This document shows, piece after piece, positions 53,950 to 64,000 of a stretch of DNA of 64,000 bases; position 1 is the first letter of the stretch, and every line of letters starts with the position of its first letter. Source of the DNA: Hexactinellida sp. DTS-2022 (lineage: Eukaryota > Porifera > Hexactinellida); contig JAPNXP010000005.1 of the NCBI GenBank assembly GCA_028753945.1, positions 1,922,001 to 1,986,000 of the forward strand, written 5' to 3'. Made by a program: the position numbers and the translations under genes. Below the pieces are notes generated by a model that saw only the letters and a program-made list of their open reading frames with translations, searched no databases and was not told where the DNA came from.

Positions 53950-54779
53950 GGTAGAGCAGCTATTGCAGTGTCATACATATGGTGTAGCCTCGTGTTAAAG
54001 ATTGGTATTATGTATTATGAGTCATCATAGGTAGGCCTTTTTGGGACAATTTTGATTATGTCAATAGAAAATACTGATTTTGTGTAATTTATTGGTAGAG
54101 CCATGACTCTACCAAACCACCCAAATCTACGCACATGATACATGATTAATTATATTAATTAGCATAAATTATGGGTGACTATTGACCCATATAAAAATAA
54201 TAAAACTATATACATTGTGATGTCATTTTCCCATATTTCTAGTTGAGTTAGAAAAATAATGATAAAATCTTTGCATTCTAAGGAGTCGATTTCCTACCTG
54301 TATTAATGTAACTTTTATGCGTACCATTAACGTAAATAAATACCTTTACCCATAATCGCCATTTTGTCACACTGTGGCGCGCTAGTATAGTATAATACTG
54401 AAATGTAGCAAGGAATTGATCACATAATTGGATATTATATATTTACGATTAATAAAGTTAAATTTGAATACTGGCAACAGTTACCTAATTACTATATGGA
54501 AATTAGGTCGAAATAAAAAATTGCTATTAAGTTTAATTACTATAGTTAGCACAGTATATTAGTATATACAAACACTTTTCTAGGTCCAAAATATATCCTG
54601 ATTATTTACACTGTGCGCCAACATGGAACAAACCCAACTTCCACTAACTAGAGAAATCGGTAGTGGATAGAACCAATGTACACTAACTTGCAGTGATTCG
54701 CCAATACCAGTCAATAGAGTCGTAAACCTTACTCCGAAAACTCTCCAGTATTTCCAATTGGATTGGGTTCCAAAGTGAT
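53950..54779. other. Spacer
   Basis: 54607-54690 resembles 50997-51070 (shared word GGTAGTGGATAGA), an old dispersed repeat. Nothing else. Confidence 0.4.
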
Positions 54780-54962
54780 TAGCAGGATTTCATTCAAGGC
54801 GGGGCAAGGGGGAGCATTTGCCCCCCCCCCCCCTTGGATCCTAAGTTCCCCCCCCTTAGGATTTGAAAAATACATTGATCAAAGCTGAAGCTGCCCCCCT
54901 CTTATTCCCAAAACTCTACTTTGCCCCCCCCCCTTTGCCTAAATGTCTGGATGAAACACTGA
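54780..54962. mobile_element. Probable hAT-like MITE with C-rich runs
   Basis: Left CAGGATTTCATTCAAGG and right inverted CAGTGTTTCATCCAGAC align with gaps; homopolymer C runs up to about 14 bases lie inside. No in-register target duplication. Confidence 0.5.
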
Positions 54963-55150
54963 TTAGGTACACTACTATAATAGAGTCGTTTACAATGAGG
55001 GTAATATATAATTGGGAGCGACATACATGGTTCGACAGGATCGGCGAGCGCCGTCCACGTTTCATAATTTTCCTGTGTAACAGCTGAGGCCTTTTTTATC
55101 ATGTTGTATGGCAAGCGGGATATTCCGCCGTCCAGCTATTGAGCGATTGC

Positions 55151-55306
55151 CAGTGCTGGCTTTATCTCTTTCGGCGCCCCACGCAATAAGTATCTAGGCG
55201 CCCGAGTTTCCATCAAACACTAATTGAATATGTAATTTTTCGCCGGCCCCCTAATCATGGCGCCCCACGCGGTTGCTTGTGTTACATGTGCCTAAATCCG
55301 GCCCTG
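55151..55306. mobile_element. hAT-like MITE
   Basis: 156 bp, ends CAGTGCTGGCTTTAT and inverted form of CAGGGCCGGATTTAG; exact 8-bp duplication GCGATTGC (55143-55150, 55307-55314). Confidence 0.9.
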
Positions 55307-55734
55307 GCGATTGCCCTGCACCTGTTATACTTAAAAGAAAGTTATGATCGAAATTTGAGAATAGATCAATTGCATTAATGACAATTTGTTCATAAAAGTA
55401 GCTCTTTTGTTTATCTCTACCCCTTGCTCGCCTTCTGGGTCACACAGCGATAAATCTAAGAAGAATATATGTACAGCGCCATCAAATCCTAACAACGAGC
55501 ATTATCAAGGACGGATCAAGCCAGATTCCCAATCACCGCATCATGCACAGTGTTTGCAAGCGCTTGTTCTAATCAAACCACGATACGTTGCTCTGAGCTT
55601 ATAATTATTTGGTCTCCCGCTGCGTTTCGCTGTGTTTTCACATTAGGTTATCACGCTAACCACTGTGCCTAACCGCAAGAGCGCGATGTGATAACCCTAA
55701 CTAATATATTTCATGAATCTATTGTCATATTAAT
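55307..55734. other. Spacer with a weak tRNA-like segment
   Basis: On the minus strand near 55675-55640 the word GCACAGTGGTTAGCGTGATA resembles an A-box promoter of a tRNA-derived SINE, but no B-box follows at the expected distance. Not called as an RNA gene. Confidence 0.3.
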
Positions 55735-55853
55735 TAGGGATGGGCTGATGCGAGATTTTTATACTCCGCGGATTAGGATGTAAAGGCGGAGTTGATAAAT
55801 AATGCGGAGCTCCGTGGATACGGATTTGGATGCGGAGCTCTGTCCCATCCCTA
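55735..55853. mobile_element. hAT-like MITE
   Basis: 119 bp, 10-bp inverted ends TAGGGATGGG; flanks ATATTAAT and ATAATAAT agree at 7 of 8. Interior repeats TGCGGAGCTC-like words. Confidence 0.8.
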
Positions 55854-56489
55854 ATAATAATGTAAAAGTGTATTACGAATTTATTAGTACGAGTAGACTG
55901 TAGACGTGTAGAGCATACTTTGGATCCTATTTCTTCTCAATTCGACTAGTATTTAAAAAATACTTCCAACTCCTCCATTACTCGGATATATTCCACACAT
56001 TGCAAATGCAATTCGCTTGAGTATAGGAAAAATATGGCCATAATTTACTACAAATTTGAGAATGATGGCTCCTCTTGGAACGGCGATTGCAGGTTATATT
56101 AGGCAGGATACAATTCTCTGATATTAAAATTTGAAATTCTTCTTTCTCTTTATGAAAGGATTTTCATTGATAAATTGTTTACGATCTTAACTATCTTCCG
56201 TGTACACGATCCCAACAATTCTTTAATGAAAGTCCAATATAATTATCCATGTAATGGTCGATAATCATCAACCAATGTTTCACATTCCATTAGCAGACTC
56301 GATTGTGACTGAGCAATTTCGAATAATTTTAAATTGAGCCTTACTTCAACCCATTTCGTTATACAGTTTCACCTTCTATGATATAAATGTAATAAAAATC
56401 CTTCCGAAAACTGTAAGAGAGATGTGAGTACAACTGGTTCCATTTCTTTGAGACGTATACTGAGTAATTCTATCAAGCCTGAACAAAGG
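55854..56489. other. Spacer, nothing recognised
   Basis: No supported feature. Confidence 0.4.
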
Positions 56490-56615
56490 GTCTTAACTAT
56501 GACTTCTTATTCGATAAAATACATTTTATGTATCTAACTTAAACCGATTACGAAATACCTAAAGGACCCAAGTTCCAGCATACTGTCTTTATTTAAAGGA
56601 GTCTATGGTTTTAAT
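56490..56615. repeat. Dispersed repeat, second copy
   Basis: Direct counterpart of 46140-46275 (shared words TTAACTATGACTTC and AAACCGATTACGAAA). It ends GGAGTCTATGGTTTTAATAG, so it may itself be tied to a Helentron-like terminus. Confidence 0.65.
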
Positions 56616-57504
56616 AGTATAAATGTTTGATAAACCAACCAAACTGAATACCATCGAAGAGAAAGTGAAATCATTACTCCATATGAACAAACATCCGCAT
56701 AGTTGGTCCCCAATAAACTACATATATAATCTAAGATAATCCAGTTATATGCCATACTATCTGTATATAATAGAGCGTGGAATTAAGACGAGACATGTAT
56801 GGCACTGAACGTCTTGGATTCAACACCTAGTTGGGTCGCTACTTGAGCAAGGATTTAATTGCTCATTCACTCAAAAGGAATCAGTACACGAGATTTTAGA
56901 AATTTATATTATCTCAGTTTCCAATAACAAATATCATTTAGGCCGCCAACTAAAAAATGATGGGATTTATAATGCCGCGTCGTGTCGTGATGTTTGAATT
57001 GTTTTAAGATGTAGGTTATATACTAATATTCAAATTAGAAATGTATTTTGCACGCACAGAGGCACACTAAACACTTTATTTTACAAATAGATATACCACT
57101 TCAGTAAATATATACCATTTTAAACAATTGAGAAGCTCTTGAATTTCTCAAAACGCAACCTTTGTGAGAGAAACTTCCAATCTAGTGACTTTATCGATAA
57201 CGATAATTTGGGTTCTGACCAATATCAAACAATTCGTTATCAATTTGATGAAGTAAAGTTAGCATCAGCTTAACTGTCGGAAATTTAGTGAAAACATACT
57301 TTTTGACATATTCAGATATCAATAATATTACCAAAATTGGGTTCTACTAGCTCTAAAACCTAAGTGATGTAATATTCAAATTAAAATGTTGACTCATAAG
57401 CCACAGGTTGCGAATCCTACGCTTCTCATCACAATACCTGCAGTTATCACACTAGTTTAGTGAAAGCCACTTAAACTGGTGTAGAATATTTTGGATATCA
57501 GTTT
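56616..57504. other. Spacer, nothing recognised
   Basis: No supported gene or repeat. Confidence 0.4.
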
Positions 57505-57512
57505 ATCTAAAC

Positions 57513-58142
57513 CAGTGGTTCTCAAACATTTTAAAAAAAATTGCATTTTGGTCCCCTATGTAATTTGGAAACTTCTTGCGGTACCCCAAGAATTTCTGCA
57601 CAAAAATCTTAAATGCAGTATTCGTATACTTTGAAAAAACTACAAAGGATGACAGCAAAAAGAGCAATAGCTACATTTATGTTACATATAAAATCTAAAA
57701 TTACAGCTGTGCCGACATGTAGAATTTGAATTGGAAGCACTATAGATAGAGGGTCTATAATCCTTGCTGAATTCATTGCAGTTAATTATAATTAAGTATT
57801 TATTTGTATTCAGACTGCGAATATTTTCACTTATTTGTATATTTTATTACGGAATGTATTACCCTAGAAAACAAACTAGTTTAAAGAATCCAAGGGGGAT
57901 GCAGGATTTGTTACAAGTGGGTCGTGATATTATAAAACTATGGCAACCCTAGCTAGGATCCTGAGGGGCCACTACATAGTCGGCACAGTAAAACTATGTT
58001 ACTAACTTTTTCTAGTCACATGAAATAATTTCTAATTCTAAAATGTATACTAATTATTTTTGGGTTTAACTACATCTCGCGGTCCAACAAAAAGTGCCTC
58101 GCGGTCCTAAAGGGACCGCGGACCCCAGTTTGAGAATCACTG
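57513..58142. mobile_element. hAT-like non-autonomous element
   Basis: 630 bp, ends CAGTGGTTCTCAAAC and inverted GTTTGAGAATCACTG (one mismatch), exact 8-bp duplication ATCTAAAC (57505-57512, 58143-58150). A short plus ORF inside is not recognisable as transposase. Confidence 0.92.
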
Positions 58143-58150
58143 ATCTAAAC

Positions 58151-58730
58151 AAATGGATTGTAAACTAATTTTAACATTTATAGTAATCGTTATTTCGACT
58201 AGCCCAGGAATCATCCTTTATTTGGTACCTATCTCCCATATACATTAGAATAAGTAAATTTATCTGTCATTGGGAATTCTTCATCAATTGTTCGAAGAAA
58301 AAGCTGTAGTTTCATCAGTTAATCGGGATTTCCTCTTCCGATGAAGTAAAGAAAAGTTCTACAATTATCGGTGTATTAACATTTGCGTATGCTGTATGAA
58401 CAATATAATAAAATGGTTTGTTTTATACATTTTGTACATATTGTAAAAGCATGCACCATTTTTTTCCAAATCACTATTTCTGACTATTTACTACGTATTA
58501 TAGGCTTTTATACATGATACCTCGTATTCTACGTATTGATAATTATTGTTCAAATTAGAATAATGTAGTCGTATTTTAATCTTATTAGTAATTCATTATT
58601 TGCAATGTATACAAACTTCTAAATTAAGTTAACGTATCGATTTATATCTTCATGATAAAGTGAAATTATTGCAAGTTTGCGGTTGTTGTTTACTCAATAC
58701 AGCAGTACATTCAAACAAGAGGTGTAAAGT
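58151..58730. other. Spacer, nothing recognised
   Basis: AT-rich, no supported feature. Confidence 0.4.
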
Positions 58731-58738
58731 CCCAACAT

Positions 58739-59267
58739 CAGGGTTGGGGCCGATTACGATTACAATCGTAATCGATTGTAATCGACTACACATTTCGCTG
58801 TAATCGTAATCGTAATCAGATGATTATATTAGAATGTAATGGTTGTAATCATATCGTAATCGTAATCATACTATTTTATTAGCGTATTTATCTTTGAAAT
58901 TAAGGATATATATTATCAATTCGTAGGATTGCACCTGCGAAAGTGCTTTTATTTAATAACAGTCACATTAATTTGAATTCCATCATAATATATACAGTAG
59001 CAGTTATTTTATTGAAATTGACACTTTTCCTTGTTGTTAGTACCTTTAGATTCGATTTTATCAGATTTAGCCAAGATTAGTATACATTTGGGTTGATTTC
59101 ATAATCGTAATCATTACAAGTTTATAGTAATTGTAATCGTAATCGTAATCGTAATCTCTTAAAAATTATAGATCGTAATCGTAATCATAATCATAATCTT
59201 TAAAAAAATATAGATCGTAATCGTAATCGTAATCATAATCATCTGAAAGTAATCGGCCCCAACCCTG
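58739..59267. mobile_element. hAT-like MITE with TAATCG/GATTAC hexamer repeats
   Basis: 529 bp, 19-bp perfect inverted ends CAGGGTTGGGGCCGATTAC and exact 8-bp duplication CCCAACAT (58731-58738, 59268-59275). Subterminal arrays of GTAATCGTAATC occur at both ends. Confidence 0.94.
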
Positions 59268-59329
59268 CCCAACATCTAGCTTATTGGTACTGTATGATGA
59301 AATTTTCTATCAGTTTAAAGAGGGTAATA

Positions 59330-59950
59330 AAAGTGGATACGACAGAGGAGTGCGAAAGAAGATCATTGCAATGCATAGCTATGTGCTTTAACAAATTTTG
59401 CGACAAAATTCACGGGAATACGGTTATCAGGGATCATTCTGATGCTGAAGGTAACTGAAATTCTTGCTGCTTAATTCATTTGATTGTTGACTAGGAGGTT
59501 GGTAATTAGGTCGTTGTATTATATTTACACAAGTGCAAGGAGAGAAACAGGATGCAAATGTACAAGTTACCGGAGATTGGAAAAACGATACTCTTCCTAC
59601 CAAAATGTATGACTTCACTAAAGGAGACATATTCATTGCAAATTATACAGGTTTCTAGTTTCCAGATATTGGATATAGTAGTGTAAGAGGTGGCGATTTG
59701 CCTGGTGGGAATGAATGCCAAAGATAGAGTTGCGCGAATATTAGTGACTCGCAGAAGATAACTCATACTGTCATTATGAAGTAAGCGTCCACGTTCATTC
59801 CCTAAAGACATTTCAAAGCTCCCTATTGAATACCAAATTTCGATAAACGCCAAGATGACAGGAAAGTTCATCGAACAGTGGTTGAAAAATGGAAGTTATG
59901 TGTATTTGTTATATCTGCTCTTATACTTTATTTGTTATATCCGCTCTTAT
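59330..59950 (+). pseudogene. Possible Cys-rich secreted/membrane protein remnant
   Basis: The plus strand reads KVDTTEECERRSLQCIAMCF ... DHSDAEG up to a possible donor GTAACT at about 59453. From about 59520 one frame gives QVQGEKQDANVQVTGDWKND, FTKGDIFIANYTGF, stop, FPDIGYSSVRGGDLPGGNEC, with further stops, and finally a hydrophobic run near 59910. It looks protein-like but broken, loosely like a PAN/apple-type Cys module. Antisense ORFs (59871-59506, 59636-59427) cover the same DNA and are the alternative reading. Low confidence. Confidence 0.25.
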
Positions 59951-60260
59951 ACTTTCACCACATATATTTTGAGCTCATATAGGGTTCGTAGATTCCTGGC
60001 GGATGGGGTATATTCCCACTAATTAGCTTAGGGGATGCTATATGCAATCATTCCTTTCTGCAGTTAATTGTTTGTGCATCGACATGATTTTGAGCTCTCA
60101 ATGCTATTGAGTTTCAGCAGATTGTGTTCTTGTTATATTCAAATTAGACTGGTCTAGAGTATGTTTAGAATATATGAATTTGAGATGTCATTTTCTATTC
60201 CTATTCATCGTAATAAATGCAACAATCCGGGCATTTCAAGAAATATTCAGTTAGAAACTA
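59951..60260. other. Spacer before the hAT-like element
   Basis: A short tandem duplication (TTTGTTATATCYGCTCTTAT twice) lies at about 59907-59950. Nothing else recognised. Confidence 0.45.
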
Positions 60261-60268
60261 CTATACAC

Positions 60269-63200
60269 TAGGGTGCACCCGGGTGGCCTAAAAAAAATTT
60301 CCAAACTGAACCTCGCACACCCTCTGAAATGGTGAGGTTATACCCCAAACTGACTTCTACCAATTATTAGCCCAAACGGATACCATTAACCGGTCTCTCA
60401 AGGCCACAATATTTCCCCGGGTTAGCCCAGTACCTGATTATTTGTACAAATATTAAAACATAATGGAATGAGCTGAAATTCGTATGTGAAGACTTAATAG
60501 ATATGTAATGAACGTAACCTATTGATTACCCAAATCTTTGAAAACATAAACAAATTTAATGATCGTATTGTATTTACTGTGCCCTCTAAACCATCAGTTG
60601 CATTTTCGAGTTGTGCTCATCATTAGTTGAGTTTTTGATGCATCTGTAGGCAACTCATTGCGGTGGTACTCCACTACTTAGAAGAGCAGTTGGCGTTGTT
60701 CCTCGTTCTTCGTCAGAACTTCATTAAAATCTGTTGCCAACTTGATAGCGCGCTCGGCTGTGTCATTGACAACCCTCAACGCGCGCATAGTTTTGCATGA
60801 TGCTTTGAAGTCATCGCGCTCCACCCACGTGTCAACAGTTGCTGTCAGGAATTCCCGAGGAAGATTCAAAGCGTCAAACAAGTTGATTGAGCGTGGAGAA
60901 TTGAAGCTCGAGATGGTCCTATCTTGGAAGTATTCAATCTGGTTTGGAGATAGGCGGCGCACAGGATCATCAAAAGTGTGTGGCTCATGTTGCAGTGCGT
61001 TCGCAATCGCGCTCCTATCATGTGCACTGATGTCGTCGCAGAACAAGGACAACCCAGCAAGATCCTCGCTCAGGTACCACAGATGGAGCCTCATCTTCTT
61101 CTCTGCCACAGATGACACCTTGCTGTCGACACTCGCGAACTGCTCAACAATCTGTAGCATACGGAGATCGTTGATTGGCGCGGCAGTTGCCATTGGCGCA
61201 GCGAACCAGAAGGTCGCGTATATATTGCAGACGAACAAACAAATACGCCGCAAGCTCCCGCTCTCACGACGGCTTAAATGAAATTGATGGCGGAATCCGA
61301 AGATCTTCAGGCAATAAATGTCTTTTGCCATCCATCTTGCGCGATGATATGCACCCGATGTGCAGAATTTAGCATCAGTTTCTTCTCCCAGGAGGCGCAA
61401 CGTCAAATGGGCGAATTCCCTGTAGTCATCACTCGGTTGGACTTCCATTAGGTGTTGACTGAGTTTCTTCACTACCTCGGCCCTACGCGATACAAGCCAC
61501 GTCATCTCAGCCGTGTTCACAGCGCCCTGACCCTCATCAGCGCCAAGTGGCTCAAATTTTGACTGATCGATGAAGCCCCAATGGGACTTAAATCGACTGA
61601 AGAGCTCTATCTCTGGGCCCGAGGAAGCAAAGGAGGAGTTGAAGACAGCTGCTGCGTACAGCTCTAGCATGTGATGCCGGCATGCAAGGAACAACAATCT
61701 GCGGCTAAAGAAGCTCTGGACAATTGTAATCGCTCCTGTATGAACTCCCGTATTGCTTGCAGTTGTGTCAAAGCACAGGCCCGAAAGATTCTGCTCGACT
61801 CCAGACCACTCATGAATATATTCAAAAATCTTCTGACCCATCAACTGTCCAGTTCCGATAGGTATAATGGGGATGCCTAGTAACTTCTCAACACCCAGAC
61901 CAGACACAACAATTGCCAGACGATCGCTCTTCTTTCCATCTTGGTTGGGGAATAGTTTACCGTCAAAATGCGCGACCAGTGGGACCATAGGTTGGAAATT
62001 TTGCCTAACGCTCGCTGCCATTAACTCACGCGACTCGTTGCGAGCATCCATCATGGTGGAGCGCGACAATGTAAGCTGGTTGACGTCCACTCCTGCTGCG
62101 GAAAGAGCAGGCATAACTATCATAATCGCCTTGCGAGTCGACGTCTGTGTCTGTCCAGGGCTGAATTGAAGGCTGGGTCCTCTGACGCAGCGTTTCGGAA
62201 GCGGTTCATATGTTGAACCTTGTGGAGTTCGCGACACCTCTATAATCCTCCTCTTATGCAGTTATGACGAAGTGTCTTCGTCGTCAGTGGCAGAGGACTC
62301 TCTCTCGCTCACTGTTGAGTCAGTTAAATTAGACTCACTGGGAGAGCAAGGCTCTGATGCTGCTGTTTGACGTTGTTGTTCGGACAGCTTTCGCTTGAGG
62401 CGCTTCTCAGCAGAACGTCTGAAGTTGGTGTCCTCTGTAGCCATTGACATATTTCGTGGGCCACGTTGATCTACCAGAAACTGACGGTCAGCGAGTATCT
62501 TGGTCAGTTTCTGCCAGTCTGCATGTGCGACGTCAAACAGTGTACTGAGGTGCACCGTTAACTGAGCCTCCAACTTCTCTTGCGGGGCGCTCTTGCGATG
62601 TTTGTTCTTCGTCACTCGAACGTAATGCTGATGGAGACCTTTCAGTTTGCTAATTACGTGTGGCTTCGCTATTGTTGGTATGTTCGCGCGAGCCCAGAAT
62701 GACAGTACCTCGTCAGCGATGGTACTGGAAGCGGTAGCCAGTGTCGATTTCTTTGACTTCATTTCAAAGAATACCCGCCGGTGAGTCGTACTGGAAGGAG
62801 GTAACTGACTGAGCTCGTCAATCGCTGGAAGGGGCTGTCCGATGAGCCATATAGCTGTTGCTGATCTTGTCGCCATGACGTATCAAATTCAGCTAATTGT
62901 TATAAATATTATAATTTTAAATTACAAAATCTCGAATATACAGTATACACGTGTTATTTGGTAATAGATTTTGATAATATAATATAACAAATATATTAAA
63001 TTAATTATATAGTCCCCAATCACTAGGAATTATGTCATTACTCATACAAGAAACTTGAAAATTTCTTAAATTTTCAACCGAACAATCAAAGCGAAATTAT
63101 TCAAAAAAATTGGGCAACAAGATGACAAGGACATACATGATGTCCTTGAGAGACTAGTTAATGATGTCGGTTTGATGTAAAAATTGCATGGAGTCAGTTT

Positions 63201-63283
63201 TCTAGGCAGGGTCACGTTTTGAGAGGGTGTGCGAATTTCAATTCTAAAATTATTTTTTTCCAATAGAAAAATAAACCACCCTA
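60269..63283. mobile_element. hAT-like DNA transposon carrying an uncharacterised metazoan gene family
   Basis: 3,015 bp. Ends TAGGGTG (left) and CACCCTA (right); inside them, inverted copies of CGCACACCCTCT (60314-60325 and 63222-63233) and AAACTGACT (60347-60355 and 63192-63200) extend the imperfect terminal inverted repeats to about 90 bp. An exact 8-bp duplication CTATACAC flanks the element (60261-60268, 63284-63291). It contains one long minus-strand gene with a single in-frame stop. The gene region is clearly more GC-rich than its surroundings, consistent with recent arrival. Confidence 0.9.
60678..62876 (-). pseudogene. Transposase-like protein of an unnamed family, one in-frame stop
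   Basis: ATG at 62876. The frame is open for 204 codons, meets TAA at 62262-62264, and continues in the same frame to the stop at 60678 (about 732 codons in all). The upstream part is basic and Ser-rich with KRLKRKLSEQQ. The downstream part has FDGKLFP (Asp 92 counted from the GTG at 62237), CFDTTASNTG (Asp 157), and CRHHMLEL (C-x2-H at 186-189). D...D...CxxH in this order is the hAT/RNase-H-fold signature. Later blocks NDLRMLQIVEQF, LWYLSEDLAGL and VVNDTAERAIKL are conserved in the family as I recall it (often annotated uncharacterised or Cc8L18.2-like in arthropods and cnidarians). Transposase function is inferred from these motifs and the element's ends. The third acidic residue is not identified. 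A short intron removing the stop cannot be excluded. Antisense ORFs are shadows. Confidence 0.85.
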
Positions 63284-63291
63284 CTATACAC

Positions 63292-64000
63292 CGTATAATA
63301 ATTACTTAGTTTGAAAAAACCGGTTTCGATTCTGGACGAAAACTCAAGTCTGCGTGCTCTTGCATTAACAATAATAACAAGTAGTATTTATAATTAGATT
63401 TTTATAAAGGAATTTAAAAATTAATCCGCATACTGTTATCTATAATTCCCTTTGCAAGCTAGCCTCTACTTTCATTTTGAATTTTCAATTATTTGTTTAC
63501 CTTCAACAACGATAACTTCCATGTGAGAAATTTGTAAATGCCAAATTCGTAATTTGCTAACTTGTTTACCTAGTATACTCCCCGTTTGAAGCGTACCCCT
63601 GTACTTGCAATAACACTGGATCCTCCAATCGCACCAATTCTAATATTGGTGAGATTGCGACTTTTCGTCTAGAAATTATCGTCCCAATATAATTGTGAGA
63701 ATAGGCCATATTTCCAAGTTAATTCTGCTAATTTGCAGTTAATTCTTCTAATTCAGGTTGTAGTCTGGATTCGGTTAGCCGGCTAACCGGTGATTCGCTG
63801 CTAACATCAGTTTACGGTCACAGATTTTGTGACCTTTAACCGGTCTGTTAAGATTTTTCTATGATTGTAAGAATACTTTGGGAACTGATAAACAATTTAC
63901 CATGTATATTTAAACAAATATTTCACACGATCAGAACTCAAAGTTTTGCACAAATCTGATAAGGCTATTTTATTCCCCAACTAAGGTAAATTTTTCTTAT
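63292..64000. other. Spacer with a family B-like Helentron remnant
   Basis: 63460-63580 (ATTTTGAATTTTCAATTA ... GAAATTTGTAAATGCC ... CTTGTTTACCTA) resembles the middle of family B (about 390-520). A CCGGCTAACCGGT palindrome lies at about 63779-63791. Nothing else supported. Confidence 0.4.

Noticed and set aside
55640..55680. tRNA or tRNA-derived SINE
   Set aside because: A-box-like word only; no B-box or cloverleaf.
60742..62169. Plus-strand ORFs of up to 179 codons opposite the hAT-like gene
   Set aside because: Antisense shadows; the minus strand has recognisable conserved blocks.

Overview
The window is AT-rich eukaryotic DNA from an animal, most likely a marine or soft-bodied invertebrate (not identifiable further). 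The evidence is spliced GT-AG exons of an SPT16-like chromatin gene, metazoan-type transposases (hAT, THAP-domain P elements, FLYWCH/RING MULE, Ty3/gypsy) and Helentron-type repeats. There is no bacterial gene organisation, CRISPR, operon or recognised tRNA/rRNA gene.

Layout. 0-5 kb: non-autonomous repeats (Helentron-like, pogo-like, hAT-like, foldback) and two weak ORFs. 5.3-6.3 kb: two intact, in-phase exons of an SPT16 (FACT complex) gene or gene fragment, with a hAT-type MITE in the following intron. 7-13.7 kb: more repeats, a MULE transposase fragment, a truncated P element (10.2-11.0 kb) and a long inverted-repeat element (12.4-13.1 kb). 13.8-18.8 kb: a composite element bounded by TTGATCAA-type iterated inverted repeats; it holds a RING-finger remnant, a hAT C-terminal fragment, and inside that a complete, intact 2.64-kb hAT transposon (14712-17353) with perfect 8-bp target duplications. 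19-26 kb: nested non-autonomous elements, several with exact target duplications. 26.6-29.2 kb: a P-element-like THAP transposon. 29.6-33.2 kb: a FLYWCH-MULE-RING transposon with long terminal inverted repeats built of iterated short units. 36.2-40.9 kb: a decayed Ty3/gypsy retrotransposon on the minus strand. 41.1-41.9 kb: a decayed uncharacterised transposase-like gene. 43.2-45.1 kb: a third, degenerate THAP/P element. 45-60 kb: almost only MITEs and Helentron-like copies. 60.27-63.28 kb: a complete-looking DNA transposon whose single long gene belongs to a widespread uncharacterised metazoan protein family; it has hAT-like catalytic signatures, terminal inverted repeats, an exact 8-bp target duplication and one in-frame stop.

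How the parts relate. Little here is a host pathway; the window is a stratified transposon landscape. Exact 8-bp target duplications and empty sites in duplicated copies allow several insertions to be ordered in time. The autonomous hAT, the uncharacterised hAT-like element and the MULE are plausible sources of transposase for the many short elements, but matching ends have not been shown for most of them. All family assignments are from reading motifs, not from database searches.
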